Below, piece by piece: positions 45,224 to 54,794 of a DNA stretch of 64,000 bases. The translations under genes and the position numbers were made by a program. The first letter of the stretch is position 1. Each line of letters opens with the position of its first letter. The notes under the pieces are model-generated. The model saw only the letters and a list, made by a program, of their open reading frames with translations. It searched no databases and was not told where the DNA came from. The stretch comes from Acetobacter oryzoeni (GTDB taxonomy: Bacteria; Pseudomonadota; Alphaproteobacteria; Acetobacterales; Acetobacteraceae). The stretch is from NCBI RefSeq assembly GCF_004014775.2, contig NZ_CP042808.1:2301001-2365000 (forward strand). Direction: 5' to 3'.

Positions 45224-45436
45224 TTAACGCTCTGCTTTTTCCGATGTCACCTTGCGATACGGTTTACCGGTGAGGCTATTGATTCTCACCTTCCGGGGTG
45301 GTTTAGGCGTTTCATCTGGCACAACGTGGCATGGCACACCTTCGGCCTGCCGTGCCTTTGCAAAGCGTTGAGCATGTGAAAGCTGAGATGCCTGATAAAG
45401 CAGTTTATCCCCCAGCATAACCTTGTGCTTCCGCAC
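45224..45436 (-). CDS. Small basic hypothetical protein, 70 aa
   Basis: A GTG start at 45436 has a very strong GGAGGAAA site eight bases upstream, which supports the gene. The protein is basic, with HAQRFAKARQAEGVP in the middle and PKPPRKVRINSLTGKPYRK near the end. The family is unknown. It is divergent from the binding-protein gene and shares the 95-base region with the inverted repeat. Confidence 0.6.
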   Translation of the reverse strand: MRKHKVMLGDKLLYQASQLSHAQRFAKARQAEGVPCHVVPDETPKPPRKVRINSLTGKPYRKVTSEKAER

Positions 45437-45496
45437 GCTCTTTCCTCCAATGCTTCACCATATCCGCGCCAACATGGTGCTTGTGGTGCATTTATC

Positions 45497-45527
45497 TGTA
45501 TCCTATCGTATATAAAAATAGGATACA
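45497..45527. promoter_or_regulatory. Perfect 10-bp inverted repeat before the ABC binding-protein gene
   Basis: TGTATCCTAT and ATAGGATACA are exact reverse complements with an 11-base AT-rich spacer. The right arm contains the AGGA ribosome site and ends five bases before ATG 45532. A -35/-10-like pair (TTGTGG at 45481, TATCGT at 45504, 17-bp spacer) would put the left arm at the -10 box, so it is more likely a repressor operator than an RNA hairpin. The regulator is unknown. Confidence 0.6.
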
Positions 45528-45531
45528 TTTC

Positions 45532-46554
45532 ATGGCTTCATTGCTGACACGCCTTTGCTGCTCCACCCTGCTGATTGCGGGGTTAGGCTCTTTTGTTGCC
45601 CCTGCCGCCATGGCACGCAGCGTTACGGATATGAGTGGTCATACCGTTGAGATCAAGGATGACCACCCACCCATTGCAGACCTATGGTTTGCCCATAACG
45701 AAATTTCCGTCATGCTGGGGGCGGCAGACCGTATTCGGGTTTCTGCAGAAAACCCGGTAGATAGCCCTTGGCTGTTCAAGGTCGCGCCTATCATGAAAAA
45801 CGCCCATACGGGTGTGCGGCCTGATACCGCCAATGCAGAAAATCTGCTGGCTCTCAACATCGGTCTGGCTTTTGTACCAACTGCTGCAAAGGCAGAAGAA
45901 CTGCGCAGAATGGGTGTACCCACTTTATGTGCGGAATATACAACTCTGCCGCAAATGCTACAATCCATGGACATGACAGCCCAAGCGCTGGATACGCCAG
46001 AAGCCTCTAAGGTTGCCCAATCCTACAGGCAGGATATGGAAGCAACGCTGAAGCAATTAAGCGCCCGTTTGGCCAATGTGCCAGCCAAAGAGCGCCCACG
46101 CGTTTTGCATATTGCGCGCCTGAACCCGTTGCAGATTGATGGCACAGACACGCTGATAGATGCTTGGATACAAACCGCTGGTGGGCAAAATGCCGCTACG
46201 GTCAGCGGTAACCATCGGCCTGTTTCTTTTGAGCAGATTGCTGTGTGGAACCCGGATGTTATTATTATCGGGGCCTCTGCAGGCATGCCAGATGCGGCTT
46301 CTCCTTTAAGATCTCTCGCCGCTTTCAAAAACGGGCGGGCATGGATAAACCCACAAGGCGTATTTGCATGGGACAGATACGGAGCGGAAGAACTGCTGCA
46401 ACTCCAATGGGTTGCACAAAAACTGCATCCAGACCTTTTTGCTGATACCGATATGCACAAGGCCACACAGGCCTTCTATCGCAAGTTCTTTCATTACCCG
46501 TTAACAGATCAGGAAGCTGATCTTATTTTGGCAGGAAAACCGCCTGCTCCATAA
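45532..46554 (+). CDS. Iron/cobalamin-type ABC transporter periplasmic binding protein
   Basis: The 340-residue protein has a signal peptide (cut near APAAMA) and a class III binding-protein fold of the PF01497 family, with LLALNIGLAFVPTAAKAEELRR, RPRVLHIARLNPLQIDG, FEQIAVWNPDVIIIG and WDRYGAEELLQLQWVA. Relatives bind ferric siderophores, heme or cobalamin. No permease or ATPase gene is next to it, so its transporter is elsewhere. The ligand is not determinable here. Confidence 0.85.
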   Translation: MASLLTRLCCSTLLIAGLGSFVAPAAMARSVTDMSGHTVEIKDDHPPIADLWFAHNEISVMLGAADRIRVSAENPVDSPWLFKVAPIMKNAHTGVRPDTANAENLLALNIGLAFVPTAAKAEELRRMGVPTLCAEYTTLPQMLQSMDMTAQALDTPEASKVAQSYRQDMEATLKQLSARLANVPAKERPRVLHIARLNPLQIDGTDTLIDAWIQTAGGQNAATVSGNHRPVSFEQIAVWNPDVIIIGASAGMPDAASPLRSLAAFKNGRAWINPQGVFAWDRYGAEELLQLQWVAQKLHPDLFADTDMHKATQAFYRKFFHYPLTDQEADLILAGKPPAP

Positions 46555-46638
46555 TCACCATGTATCATATGCCATAAAAGTGCATGACACTTATGTGATG
46601 TGTTGGACGTTGCTCAGTCGTCCTGTTATGTCCGATCC

Positions 46639-48405
46639 ATGACAGGATTGCTGGACCACCTGCGCACTCATAAAACGCCTGCACGCCTTTTGCTGACCTT
46701 ACGTGCCTTGGTGCGTACGGATTCCTTATGGCTTGTTGTGCTGGCTGTTCTTATTGGTCTGCTGGCTGGTGGCGCTGTCAGCCTTATGACCAAAGCAACT
46801 TTTCTGGTTCATCAGATTCTAGCGCCCGGTCATTCCCGACTTTCTGGCCTGCAACACATTACACCTTTACACGCCCTGTTGGTTCCCGTTTTCGGGGGAT
46901 TGTTGCTTGGGTTATGGAACCTCGCCCTTACCCGCCAACGCCATCGGCCTGTAGACCCTATTGAAGCCAATGCCCTGCACGGCGGCCGCATGAACCTGAA
47001 AGACAGCCTGATTGTTGCCGGGCAAACTGTTCTTTCAAACGGTTGCGGTGCGTCTATTGGGCTGGAAGCCGGTTTCAGCCAGATTGGAGCCGCATTTGGC
47101 TCCCGCATTGGGCGAAACCTCCGCATGCACCGTGCAGATATACGCCTGTTGGTAGGGTGTGGTGCGGCAGGCGCTATTGGCGCTGCGTTTGATGCCCCTC
47201 TGGCTGGGGCTTTTTACGCGTTTGAACTAGTTATTGGCTCCTACGCCTTTCCCCTCCTTGCACCTGTGGCCTGTGCATCTCTCTGTGCTTTGGCTGTTGT
47301 GCATCTTGCGGGGGCCAATCTGCCAGAACTCTCTCTTGCATTGCCACAAGCCATTCCACCGCTGGCGTATCCGTTGCTCATACTGCTGGGCGTTGCCACA
47401 GCCCTTATCGGCGTTGGGCTGATGAAAAGCGTGACACTGACGGAATCTCTTTTCCGTCGTATTCTGCCCCCTCTTTGGTTGCGTCCGGCAGTAGGTGGAT
47501 TACTGGTTGGGTTACTGGCCCTGATTTCTCCATCTGTGCTGTCTTCTGGGCACATGGCCATGCGGGAAGGGCTGATTATGCCGCCCACATTATGGCTAGC
47601 CATAGGCCTACTTCTGCTGAAAGCCTTGGCCTCCACCATTTCCATTGGCAGTGGCTTTCGTGGTGGTCTCTTTTTTGCATCTCTTTATCTGGGCGTTCTA
47701 ACGGGAGCAGCCTTTACGGGGCTGACAGCCCCTCTTCTTTCTCTGCCCATTACGCTTTGCACCGTTGCTGGCATGTGTGCACTGGCAACAACCATTATTG
47801 GTGGCCCCTTCACCATGATTCTGTTGGCGCTGGAAACAACACACAGCGCCAACATGACAGCAGCAGTGGCTTTGGCTGCCATTACATCCTCGCTCACCAC
47901 TCGGCGTATTTTTGGCTATTCCTTCACCACATGGCGCTTTCATCTGCGTGGAGAAAACATTCGCTCTGGCGTAGATGTGGGCTGGATGCGCACACTGACC
48001 GTGGGGCAGATGATGCGCACACAAGTGGATACACTGTCTGCTGAAACGTCTGTAGCCCAAGCACGTACTGCGTTTACGGGCCGCGCACCCCGTTACATTG
48101 TTGTGCTGGATAATCAGCACCATTGCATGGGACTGGTAGAATACGCGCAAGTTCAATCCATGGTAACGCCCGCTAACCACCCCTTGCAGAGCCTGCTACC
48201 TTCAGACAGCATGGTTCTTGCGCCAGAAGATAGCCTCTCCCGCGCTTTGGCTGCGTTTGAAAGCACAAGTTTGCCCGCCTTGGCTGTTACAGACACAGAT
48301 CACAATGTGCTTGGCATACTAAGTGAACGCTACGTTTTACGCCGCTATGCAGAAGAACTGGAACGCACCCGCCGGGAACTGGCAGGTGAAAAACACCGGC
48401 GCTAG
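46639..48405 (+). CDS. ClC-family chloride channel/antiporter with C-terminal CBS pair
   Basis: The 588-residue protein has a ClC membrane domain (about residues 25-440) and two CBS domains (VGQMMRTQVDTLSAETSV; LLPSDSMVLAPEDSL). The ion-path motifs are shifted from E. coli ClcA: GCGASIGLEAGF where GKxGP-type sequence holds the gating Glu, and GSGFRGGLFF in place of GxFxP. ATG 46639 was chosen as the first giving a sensible N-terminus, but its ribosome site is poor. It may help acid resistance through H+/Cl- exchange; this is inference. Confidence 0.87.
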   Translation: MTGLLDHLRTHKTPARLLLTLRALVRTDSLWLVVLAVLIGLLAGGAVSLMTKATFLVHQILAPGHSRLSGLQHITPLHALLVPVFGGLLLGLWNLALTRQRHRPVDPIEANALHGGRMNLKDSLIVAGQTVLSNGCGASIGLEAGFSQIGAAFGSRIGRNLRMHRADIRLLVGCGAAGAIGAAFDAPLAGAFYAFELVIGSYAFPLLAPVACASLCALAVVHLAGANLPELSLALPQAIPPLAYPLLILLGVATALIGVGLMKSVTLTESLFRRILPPLWLRPAVGGLLVGLLALISPSVLSSGHMAMREGLIMPPTLWLAIGLLLLKALASTISIGSGFRGGLFFASLYLGVLTGAAFTGLTAPLLSLPITLCTVAGMCALATTIIGGPFTMILLALETTHSANMTAAVALAAITSSLTTRRIFGYSFTTWRFHLRGENIRSGVDVGWMRTLTVGQMMRTQVDTLSAETSVAQARTAFTGRAPRYIVVLDNQHHCMGLVEYAQVQSMVTPANHPLQSLLPSDSMVLAPEDSLSRALAAFESTSLPALAVTDTDHNVLGILSERYVLRRYAEELERTRRELAGEKHRR

Positions 48406-48529
48406 CACATCACAAACCAGAGAAAACAGCCAATTATAGCGCAGACGTGAACGTGCGTGAGGTGTCTATACGATAATGCAAATACGTTAAATATTTTTGG
48501 TTTAACCACTACAAACGGTGGAACAATCT

Positions 48530-49561
48530 ATGTCTGCAGCCCCCCTTTTACCTTCCACCATGAAAGCCATCTGTTTTACGCAACCGGGCGCACCCGATGT
48601 GCTGCACCTGGAAACCATTCAGATTCCGCAACCTGGCCGAGGTGAAGTGCTGGTACGCGTGATGGCTGCTGGCGTAAACCGGCCGGATATCATGCAGCGC
48701 AAAGGGCTTTATCCCCCTCCGCCCGGTGCTTGCCCTAGGCTGGGGCTGGAAATAGCTGGGGAAGTTGTTGCACACGGTCTGCCGCAAGAAGATGTTACAA
48801 TGCCCGCCATAGGGAGCCGCGTATGCGCCCTAGCAAATGGGGGCGGATATGCAGAATATTGCCTTGTACCTGCCGGGCAGTGTCTGCCTTGGCCTGAAGG
48901 CTTTAATGCCATAGAGGCAGCAGCACTGCCGGAAACCTTTTTTACCGTGTGGTCTAACCTTTTCATGCCCACCATGCTGCCCAAAGATGCACGGGTATTG
49001 ATCCATGGTGGCAGTAGCGGCATTGGCACAACGGCTATTCAGCTTGTTAAAGCTTTTGGCGGCACGCCTTTTGCAACAGCCGGAACTGATGAAAAATGCG
49101 CTCTGTGCGAACAGCTGGGTGCACAAGCCATTAACTACAAAACGGAAGACTTTGCCGAACGCATTGCGGAACTGACCAAAGGCAAAGGCGTAAATGCTAT
49201 TCTTGATATGGTGGGTGGCCCTTATTTTGAACGAAATCTCAAAAGCCTCGCCTTTGATGGCAAGCTCATCATTATCGCACTGCAAGGTGGCGCAAAGGCC
49301 GAACAGGCTAATCTGGTGCGGATCATGACGCACCGGCTTATTGTAACAGGCAGCACGTTGCGCCCGCGTGATAGCGCCAGCAAAGCCCGCATTGCACAGG
49401 AGCTGAAAGCAAAAGTCTGGCCCTTGCTAACCAGTCGCACAATACGCCCACTTATCCATCAAACTTTGCCATTGGCACAGGCTGCGGCTGCGCATCAGGC
49501 AATGGAAGATGGGCACCATTTGGGTAAAATTATCTTAACAGTCGATTCTCTTGCAGTATAA
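48530..49561 (+). CDS. NAD(P)H quinone oxidoreductase, MDR superfamily (PIG3-like)
   Basis: The 343-residue medium-chain reductase lacks the structural zinc Cys set. It has AAGVNRPDIMQRKGLYPPPPGA at the catalytic side, GGSSGIGTTAIQLVKAFG as nucleotide site and the QGGAKAEQANL segment. The pattern fits the PIG3-type quinone oxidoreductases. ATG 48530 follows GGTGGAAC; a GTG four codons earlier is possible. Monocistronic by spacing. Confidence 0.9.
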   Translation: MSAAPLLPSTMKAICFTQPGAPDVLHLETIQIPQPGRGEVLVRVMAAGVNRPDIMQRKGLYPPPPGACPRLGLEIAGEVVAHGLPQEDVTMPAIGSRVCALANGGGYAEYCLVPAGQCLPWPEGFNAIEAAALPETFFTVWSNLFMPTMLPKDARVLIHGGSSGIGTTAIQLVKAFGGTPFATAGTDEKCALCEQLGAQAINYKTEDFAERIAELTKGKGVNAILDMVGGPYFERNLKSLAFDGKLIIIALQGGAKAEQANLVRIMTHRLIVTGSTLRPRDSASKARIAQELKAKVWPLLTSRTIRPLIHQTLPLAQAAAAHQAMEDGHHLGKIILTVDSLAV

Positions 49562-49704
49562 ATTTGCTTTTATACTCGGCATCCTTCAGGCGCTTTAGTC
49601 CAAGTTCTCTAGGTGCCTGAAAAGACTATCTTCCCATCTCAACATAGGTATGCGGCGTTTGCGGCACTTGACCAAGTGCCCATCTTCAAGAATTTTGACG
49701 CCTC

Positions 49705-50403
49705 ATGGAAACACCATCCACCCTTCCCTCATCTGTTCTGGCGGACCGGCTTGCGGCCGTTCGCCAGAATATTGACGCAGCAGCACATGCAGCAGGCCGG
49801 GATCCCGCCTCTGTTACGCTGGTTGCCGTTTCCAAATTCCATCCGCTTGAAAGCGTGCAGGAAGCTCTTGCCGCAGGCCAGCGTGTGTTTGGAGAAAACC
49901 GGGTGCAGGAAGCCGCCAGCAAGTTTCCCGCCCTGCGGGCAACTTATCCTGACCTCCGACTGCACCTGATCGGCGGCCTGCAAACAAACAAAGCGCGTGA
50001 TGCAGTGCGCATTGCCGATGTAATAGAAAGCCTAGATCGGCCGGAACTAGCAGAAGCCTTGACCAAAGCGGCAGATAAAGAAGGCCGCCTGCCTGAGCTG
50101 TTGATTGAGGTTAACACAGGTGATGAGCCCCAGAAGTTTGGTGTCCCGCGTGAAAAAGCAGATAGCTTTATCCGCACCTGTCGCCAGCAGTTTGGGGCCA
50201 AACTGCAAGGACTGATGTGCATTCCACCTGCCACGCAAGACCCAGTGCCGCATTTTAGGCTTCTGCGCAGCATGGCGCAGGAACATGGGCTTCCTGTTAT
50301 TTCCATGGGAATGTCTGCAGATTACCCACAGGCCATTGCCGAAGGGGCAACTCTTGTGCGTGTTGGCACCGCAATTTTCGGTCCGCGGCCACCTTCTCCC
50401 TGA
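49705..50403 (+). CDS. YggS-family PLP homeostasis protein
   Basis: The 232-residue alanine-racemase-like single-domain protein has VAVSKFHPLESVQEAL with the PLP lysine, FGENRVQEA, HLIGGLQTNKA (a variant of IGxLQxNK), LLIEVNTGDEPQKFG and ISMGMSADYPQAIAEGATLVRVGTAIFG. It buffers PLP levels. It stands between the oxidoreductase and kup. Confidence 0.95.
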   Translation: METPSTLPSSVLADRLAAVRQNIDAAAHAAGRDPASVTLVAVSKFHPLESVQEALAAGQRVFGENRVQEAASKFPALRATYPDLRLHLIGGLQTNKARDAVRIADVIESLDRPELAEALTKAADKEGRLPELLIEVNTGDEPQKFGVPREKADSFIRTCRQQFGAKLQGLMCIPPATQDPVPHFRLLRSMAQEHGLPVISMGMSADYPQAIAEGATLVRVGTAIFGPRPPSP

Positions 50404-50516
50404 TTTTCATTTTCTGGGTGGAGGCCAGTATGCCTTGCTTCCACCTATCTGCGCCCTTTATGCAGGGCGAACGGGGCAACGTGCCCCTGCAAGACTGACG
50501 TGGAGCCAGAGACACC

Positions 50517-52499
50517 ATGACTGACCCCGCCAACAAATCGGCTGGTTCTTCCCCTACAGGAGATCAGCCGCATGTGGCTTCAGCGCCGGAACCGCGGCGC
50601 ATTACGGAATTTGACGCCGACCAACCGCAGCACGCTGCCGCCCCTGTTGGCTTTGCCGCTCTGCTGGGTGTGTTGGGCGTTGTGTATGGTGATATCGGCA
50701 CCAGCCCACTTTACGCCTTCCGCTCTACTGTCGAGGTTATTTCGGGCCACCATCAGGTAGCCCCGTGGGAAATTCTGGGCGTTGCCAGCCTGATTTTCTG
50801 GACGCTGATCCTGATTGTCACGGTTAAATACGTCATCCTGATCATGCGGGCTGACCATAATGGTGAGGGCGGTATCCTTGCCATTATGTCCCTCGCGCAA
50901 CGCGTGGTTATCAACCAGAAAACCCGATGGATATTAGGGCTGGTTGGTATTGTAGGGGCCTGTCTGTTTTTTGGTGATGGCATTATTACCCCTGCCATTT
51001 CCGTGCTTTCCGCCATTGAAGGCGTGGAAGTGAGTGTGCCTGCGGCGCATGACTTTGTGATACCCGTAGCCATATTGGTGATTATCAGCCTGTTTAGCGT
51101 GCAATGGATAGGCACGGGCAAGGTTGGCGCCATATTTGGGCCAATCATGCTGCTGTGGTTTGGCACGCTGGGTGTGCTGGGGCTGATGGAAATTCTGCAT
51201 CACCCAGCTATTCTCATGGCGCTTTCACCCACCTACGCGCTGGAATTTATCTTCTACCACGGCAAGCTTTCCTTTCTGGCGCTTGGCTCTGTCGTATTGT
51301 GCGTTACCGGGGCGGAAGCGCTGTATGCTGATATGGGCCATTTTGGCCGTGCCCCTATCCGCTATGCGTGGCTTTTCTTTGTGCTGCCCATGCTGGTGCT
51401 CAACTATTTTGGGCAGGCCGCACTGGTAATTGCTGACCCCAAAGCCTTGGCAAACCCCTTCTTCCTGCTGTGCCCTCACTGGATGCAGGGGCCAATGGTG
51501 GTGCTTTCTACCTTTGCCACTGTTATTGCCAGTCAGGCCGGTATTTCCGGCGGCTTTTCCATCTGCCGCCAGTTGATCCAGTTGGGCTATATGCCCCGGC
51601 TTCGCATTACCCACACCAATGCCGAAGAAGAAGGCCAGATTTATCTGCCGGACTTCAACCGCTTCCTTGCCGTTGGGGCTGTACTGCTGGTGGTGGCCTT
51701 CCGTAGTTCCGATGCCTTGGCCTCTGCCTATGGTATTGCGGTTACGGGCACATTTATCTGCACCTCCATTCTGGCCATTGTCGTTTTCCATCGCCACTTC
51801 AACTGGCCTGCATGGAAAGTGGGAGCCATATTTGGCGGCTTCCTGCTGCTGGACAGCACCTTCTTTGCTGCCAACGCTCTTAAAATTCCTGATGGCGGTT
51901 GGGTGCCAGTGCTGCTTGGCTGCGTGCTGACCCTGATGATGACCACATGGAAAAAAGGCCGCAGCCTTATTATTGCACGCCAGCGGCAGGATAGTCTGCC
52001 CATGGGGTCCTTCATTGCCCGGCTTCCGCAGTCCCGCATTATTCGTGTGCCCGGCATGGCTGTGTTCATGACCAGCACACCAGACTTTGTGCCTCCGTGC
52101 CTGTTGCATAATCTGCGCCATAACAAAATCCTGCATGATCATGTGCTGTTCGTAACCGTGCAGAACCTTGATCAGCCAGAAGCAGAGCGCGGCCACCGCG
52201 TGGCTGTGGAAGAGCTGGCGCCAGATATCTACCGCATTGTGCTGCGCTACGGGTTTATGGAAATGCCCAACATCCCCCGCGCGCTGGAAGAACTGAAAGC
52301 CAACGGCGTGGATTTTGATGCCCTTCAGGCCTCCTATTTCACATCCCGCGAACTGATTACCCGTTCCTCTGTGCCGCGCATGTCGCGCTGGAGAATGTCC
52401 ATCTTCCTGTTCATGCTCCGCAACTCTACCTCCAGCATGGAATTCTTCCGTATTCCGCCGGATCGTGTTGTGGAACTGGGCGTGAAAGTGGCTATCTAA
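50517..52499 (+). CDS. kup: Low-affinity potassium uptake protein Kup
   Basis: The 660-residue protein has 12 hydrophobic helices and a soluble C-terminal part. Motifs are [48 protein letters not shown] and [21 protein letters not shown]. It moves K+ with H+, which helps acid-tolerant bacteria as it works at low pH. It is followed four bases later by hemW. Confidence 0.96.
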   Translation: MTDPANKSAGSSPTGDQPHVASAPEPRRITEFDADQPQHAAAPVGFAALLGVLGVVYGDIGTSPLYAFRSTVEVISGHHQVAPWEILGVASLIFWTLILIVTVKYVILIMRADHNGEGGILAIMSLAQRVVINQKTRWILGLVGIVGACLFFGDGIITPAISVLSAIEGVEVSVPAAHDFVIPVAILVIISLFSVQWIGTGKVGAIFGPIMLLWFGTLGVLGLMEILHHPAILMALSPTYALEFIFYHGKLSFLALGSVVLCVTGAEALYADMGHFGRAPIRYAWLFFVLPMLVLNYFGQAALVIADPKALANPFFLLCPHWMQGPMVVLSTFATVIASQAGISGGFSICRQLIQLGYMPRLRITHTNAEEEGQIYLPDFNRFLAVGAVLLVVAFRSSDALASAYGIAVTGTFICTSILAIVVFHRHFNWPAWKVGAIFGGFLLLDSTFFAANALKIPDGGWVPVLLGCVLTLMMTTWKKGRSLIIARQRQDSLPMGSFIARLPQSRIIRVPGMAVFMTSTPDFVPPCLLHNLRHNKILHDHVLFVTVQNLDQPEAERGHRVAVEELAPDIYRIVLRYGFMEMPNIPRALEELKANGVDFDALQASYFTSRELITRSSVPRMSRWRMSIFLFMLRNSTSSMEFFRIPPDRVVELGVKVAI

Positions 52500-52503
52500 C
52501 ACT

Positions 52504-53658
52504 GTGGAACAGGACGCACTCGCCCTTTACATCCACTGGCCATTCTGTTTGGCCAAATGCCCGTACTGTGACTTCAACTCACACGTACGGGCAGAAATTC
52601 CACAGGCGCGCTTTGCGCAGGCCCTTCGCGCAGAGCTTGCGCACGAGGCAAACCGTTTGGGCCGCCGCCGCCTGACATCTATCTTTTTTGGTGGCGGCAC
52701 ACCTTCTCTCATGGCCCCGCAAACGGTCGCGAGCCTGATAGATGATGCCACATCTCTGTTTGATGCTGTCCCCAACCTTGAAATTACGCTGGAAGCCAAC
52801 CCAACCAGTGTAGAAGCCGAAAGACTGAAAGATTTCAGGCAGGCCGGAATCAACCGTGTATCCCTCGGTATTCAGGCTTTGAATGATGAGGCGCTGCATT
52901 TTTTGGGCCGGCAGCACTCCGCCACACAGGCGCTGGCTGCGCTGGAACTTGCACGTTCATTGTTCCCCCGCATTACGTTTGACCTGATTTACGCCCGCCC
53001 CAACCAGAGCGTGGCTGCATGGGAAACAGAGCTAGAGACAGCACTGCAACTGGTGGCAGATCATGTCTCGCTCTATCAGTTAACCATTGAACCTGGCACC
53101 AAGTTTGAAGCCCTTTACCGGCAAGGCAGCTTCAGCCTGCCGGATGAGGAAACAGCCGCAGCACTTTATGAAACAACAACGACCATCACGCACGCACACG
53201 GGCTGAATGCGTATGAGGTTTCCAACTACGCCAACCCGGGCAGTGAAAGCCGCCATAACCTGACATACTGGCATTACGGTGATTATCTGGGCCTTGGCCC
53301 GGGTGCGCATGGGCGCATTACGTTAGATGGCCAGCTTTATGCCACACGCAGGCACCGCGCGCCCGAACCTTGGGCCGAGCTTGTAGAACGCACGAGTTCT
53401 GGCCAGACATCTCAGGAGCCGCTTGTACCGCAGGAACGTGCGCGAGAAATGTTGCTCATGGGCCTGCGTTTACAGGAAGGCATTGCTCTTAGCCACTTTC
53501 AGGCACGCACAGGCCTGCAACTAACCGAAACCCTAGACCCGGTTATTCTGGCTGCTGCGTTGGAAGAAGGCTACCTTGTGCAAACGCCCACCCATTTATA
53601 CGCGACAGAAGAAGGCCGCTTGCGGTTAGAAGCCCTATTGCATGCATTGGTGCTTTAA
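52504..53658 (+). CDS. hemW: Radical SAM heme chaperone HemW
   Basis: The 384-residue protein has the radical SAM cluster CLAKCPYCDF (CxxxCxxC), IFFGGGTPSLM, GINRVSLGIQALND and YEVSNYANPGSESRHNLTYW with the HemW-type GDYLGLGPGAHGR. HemN-specific N-terminal residues are missing, so heme transfer rather than coproporphyrinogen oxidation is likely. GTG start, four bases after kup. Confidence 0.92.
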   Translation: MEQDALALYIHWPFCLAKCPYCDFNSHVRAEIPQARFAQALRAELAHEANRLGRRRLTSIFFGGGTPSLMAPQTVASLIDDATSLFDAVPNLEITLEANPTSVEAERLKDFRQAGINRVSLGIQALNDEALHFLGRQHSATQALAALELARSLFPRITFDLIYARPNQSVAAWETELETALQLVADHVSLYQLTIEPGTKFEALYRQGSFSLPDEETAAALYETTTTITHAHGLNAYEVSNYANPGSESRHNLTYWHYGDYLGLGPGAHGRITLDGQLYATRRHRAPEPWAELVERTSSGQTSQEPLVPQERAREMLLMGLRLQEGIALSHFQARTGLQLTETLDPVILAAALEEGYLVQTPTHLYATEEGRLRLEALLHALVL

Positions 53659-53702
53659 AAATAGAGCCTTGTCTGGCGTAAGTAGTACACTACATTGGAA
53701 AA

Positions 53703-54137
53703 ATGCTTAATCTGATCAAGCTGGCTGTAGGCGTTGAATCACTCGAAGATCTGAGTGAACGGTTAAAACAGCCATTCAATACGCACAGCCACCCTGATTA
53801 TGATACGCCCCTGCCTGTGGTGCACACGCGTTCTTTTCCCAAACAGAAAGATGCCCTTCTAGATGGTGGTTCGCTTTACCGCGTTATCAACGGGCTTATT
53901 TTGTGCCGACAACCCATTCTGGATATTCAAACCACAACACGGGCTGATGGTACACAGGGCACACTTATCTTGCTTTCCCCCAAGATTATTCCCGTAGAAC
54001 CCCGCGCCATGCGGGCATTTCAGGGGTGGCGGTACCTACAAAGCCAAGATGCACCACCTGATTTACAGGGAACCGACGCGCGCCCAGCAGGCCTGCCCCT
54101 TTCTCTGCAGAAAAAATTGTTAGAACTTGGCCTGTAA
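53703..54137 (+). CDS. DUF1489 family protein
   Basis: The 144-residue protein has the alphaproteobacterial DUF1489 layout: NLIKLAVGVESLEDL at the start, HTRSFPKQKDALLDGGSLYRVI, GLILCRQPILDI and FQGWRYLQSQDAPPD. The function is unknown. It follows hemW by 44 bases. Confidence 0.88.
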   Translation: MLNLIKLAVGVESLEDLSERLKQPFNTHSHPDYDTPLPVVHTRSFPKQKDALLDGGSLYRVINGLILCRQPILDIQTTTRADGTQGTLILLSPKIIPVEPRAMRAFQGWRYLQSQDAPPDLQGTDARPAGLPLSLQKKLLELGL

Positions 54138-54148
54138 AATATTCCCTA

Positions 54149-54508
54149 TTATCCGGGAATGGCAGAACGACCGGTATAAGGAAGGCTGCAAAACTTTACC
54201 TGCCCAAGCTCAATCAAACAGGATGCATACACACCATTAAGCTGCTGAATGACCGCTCTACCTGTATAAGGTGCAGCACAGAATGTGATGTTTCCTGCTG
54301 TAATTGAACACGTATAATATATACCACTCCCCAATGGGAACGGCATTGCAGCCTTTCCCGTAAAAGGCTTACTGCAAAATACAGGATGACCAGCCGAAAG
54401 CTGACAGACCGCAATATTATGCACGCTGCTTTGCGCGCATGCCACTACCGTAACCGTGCAGACAAAATAACAAACCGTTAGGCCTTTTATAAAATGCTTG
54501 ATTAGCAT
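54149..54508 (-). CDS. Exported protein made of three Cys-containing repeats
   Basis: After a signal (hydrophobic stretch about residues 8-24, ending VVACAQ, possibly a lipobox) the mature protein is built from three units with the pattern C-x6-7-G-x3-FC-x2-PYTG: CQLSAGHPVFCSKPFTG, CSITAGNITFCAAPYTG and CLIELGQVKFCSLPYTG. Each unit has two Cys, likely disulfide-bonded. No family is recognised. The start is the Met giving the best signal; the ribosome site is weak. It lies between DUF1489 and tRNA-Glu. 119 residues. Confidence 0.65.
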   Translation of the reverse strand: MLIKHFIKGLTVCYFVCTVTVVACAQSSVHNIAVCQLSAGHPVFCSKPFTGKAAMPFPLGSGIYYTCSITAGNITFCAAPYTGRAVIQQLNGVYASCLIELGQVKFCSLPYTGRSAIPG

Positions 54509-54622
54509 GTACTTGGCTAGCCTTAATCGGGATTCATCATGCCATTTTAACCAGAACAATCAGTTGGCATATTCTGGAATGATTATTTTTTCAAAAACCT
54601 CCACAAAAGTCTATTTCCTGCC

Positions 54623-54651
54623 TTGACGCCCCCCAGCATTATCTCTACAAA
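54623..54651 (+). promoter_or_regulatory. Promoter of the tRNA-Glu gene
   Basis: TTGACG (54623-54628) and TACAAA (54646-54651) have a 17-bp spacer and end 20 bases before the tRNA. Confidence 0.5.
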
Positions 54652-54671
54652 GCGCCTCAACACAGCCTCTT

Positions 54672-54747
54672 GTCCCGTTCGTCTAGAGGCCTAGGACACC
54701 GCCCTTTCACGGCGGCAACACGGGTTCGAATCCCGTACGGGACGCCA
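54672..54747 (+). tRNA. tRNA-Glu (anticodon TTC)
   Basis: The 76-base cloverleaf has acceptor arms GTCCCGT/ACGGGAC, anticodon stem CCGCC/GGCGG around CTTTCAC with anticodon TTC, a T arm with GGTTCGAATCC, discriminator G and an encoded CCA. It borders the catabolic cluster to its right, which makes it a candidate integration point. Confidence 0.97.
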
Positions 54748-54794
54748 AGTCTTTTTAAAGGCTTGAAGGCAAAATGCTTTTATTATCAAAAATT

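Noticed and set aside
45497..45532. RNA thermometer hiding the ribosome site of the binding protein
   Set aside because: The right arm does cover AGGA, but the best promoter places the transcription start after the left arm, so the hairpin could not form in RNA. An operator is the simpler reading.
51225..52502. A 425-codon open frame opposite kup
   Set aside because: It is fully antisense to kup, whose product is clear. Its His/Gln-rich, low-hydrophobicity translation is typical of an antisense shadow.
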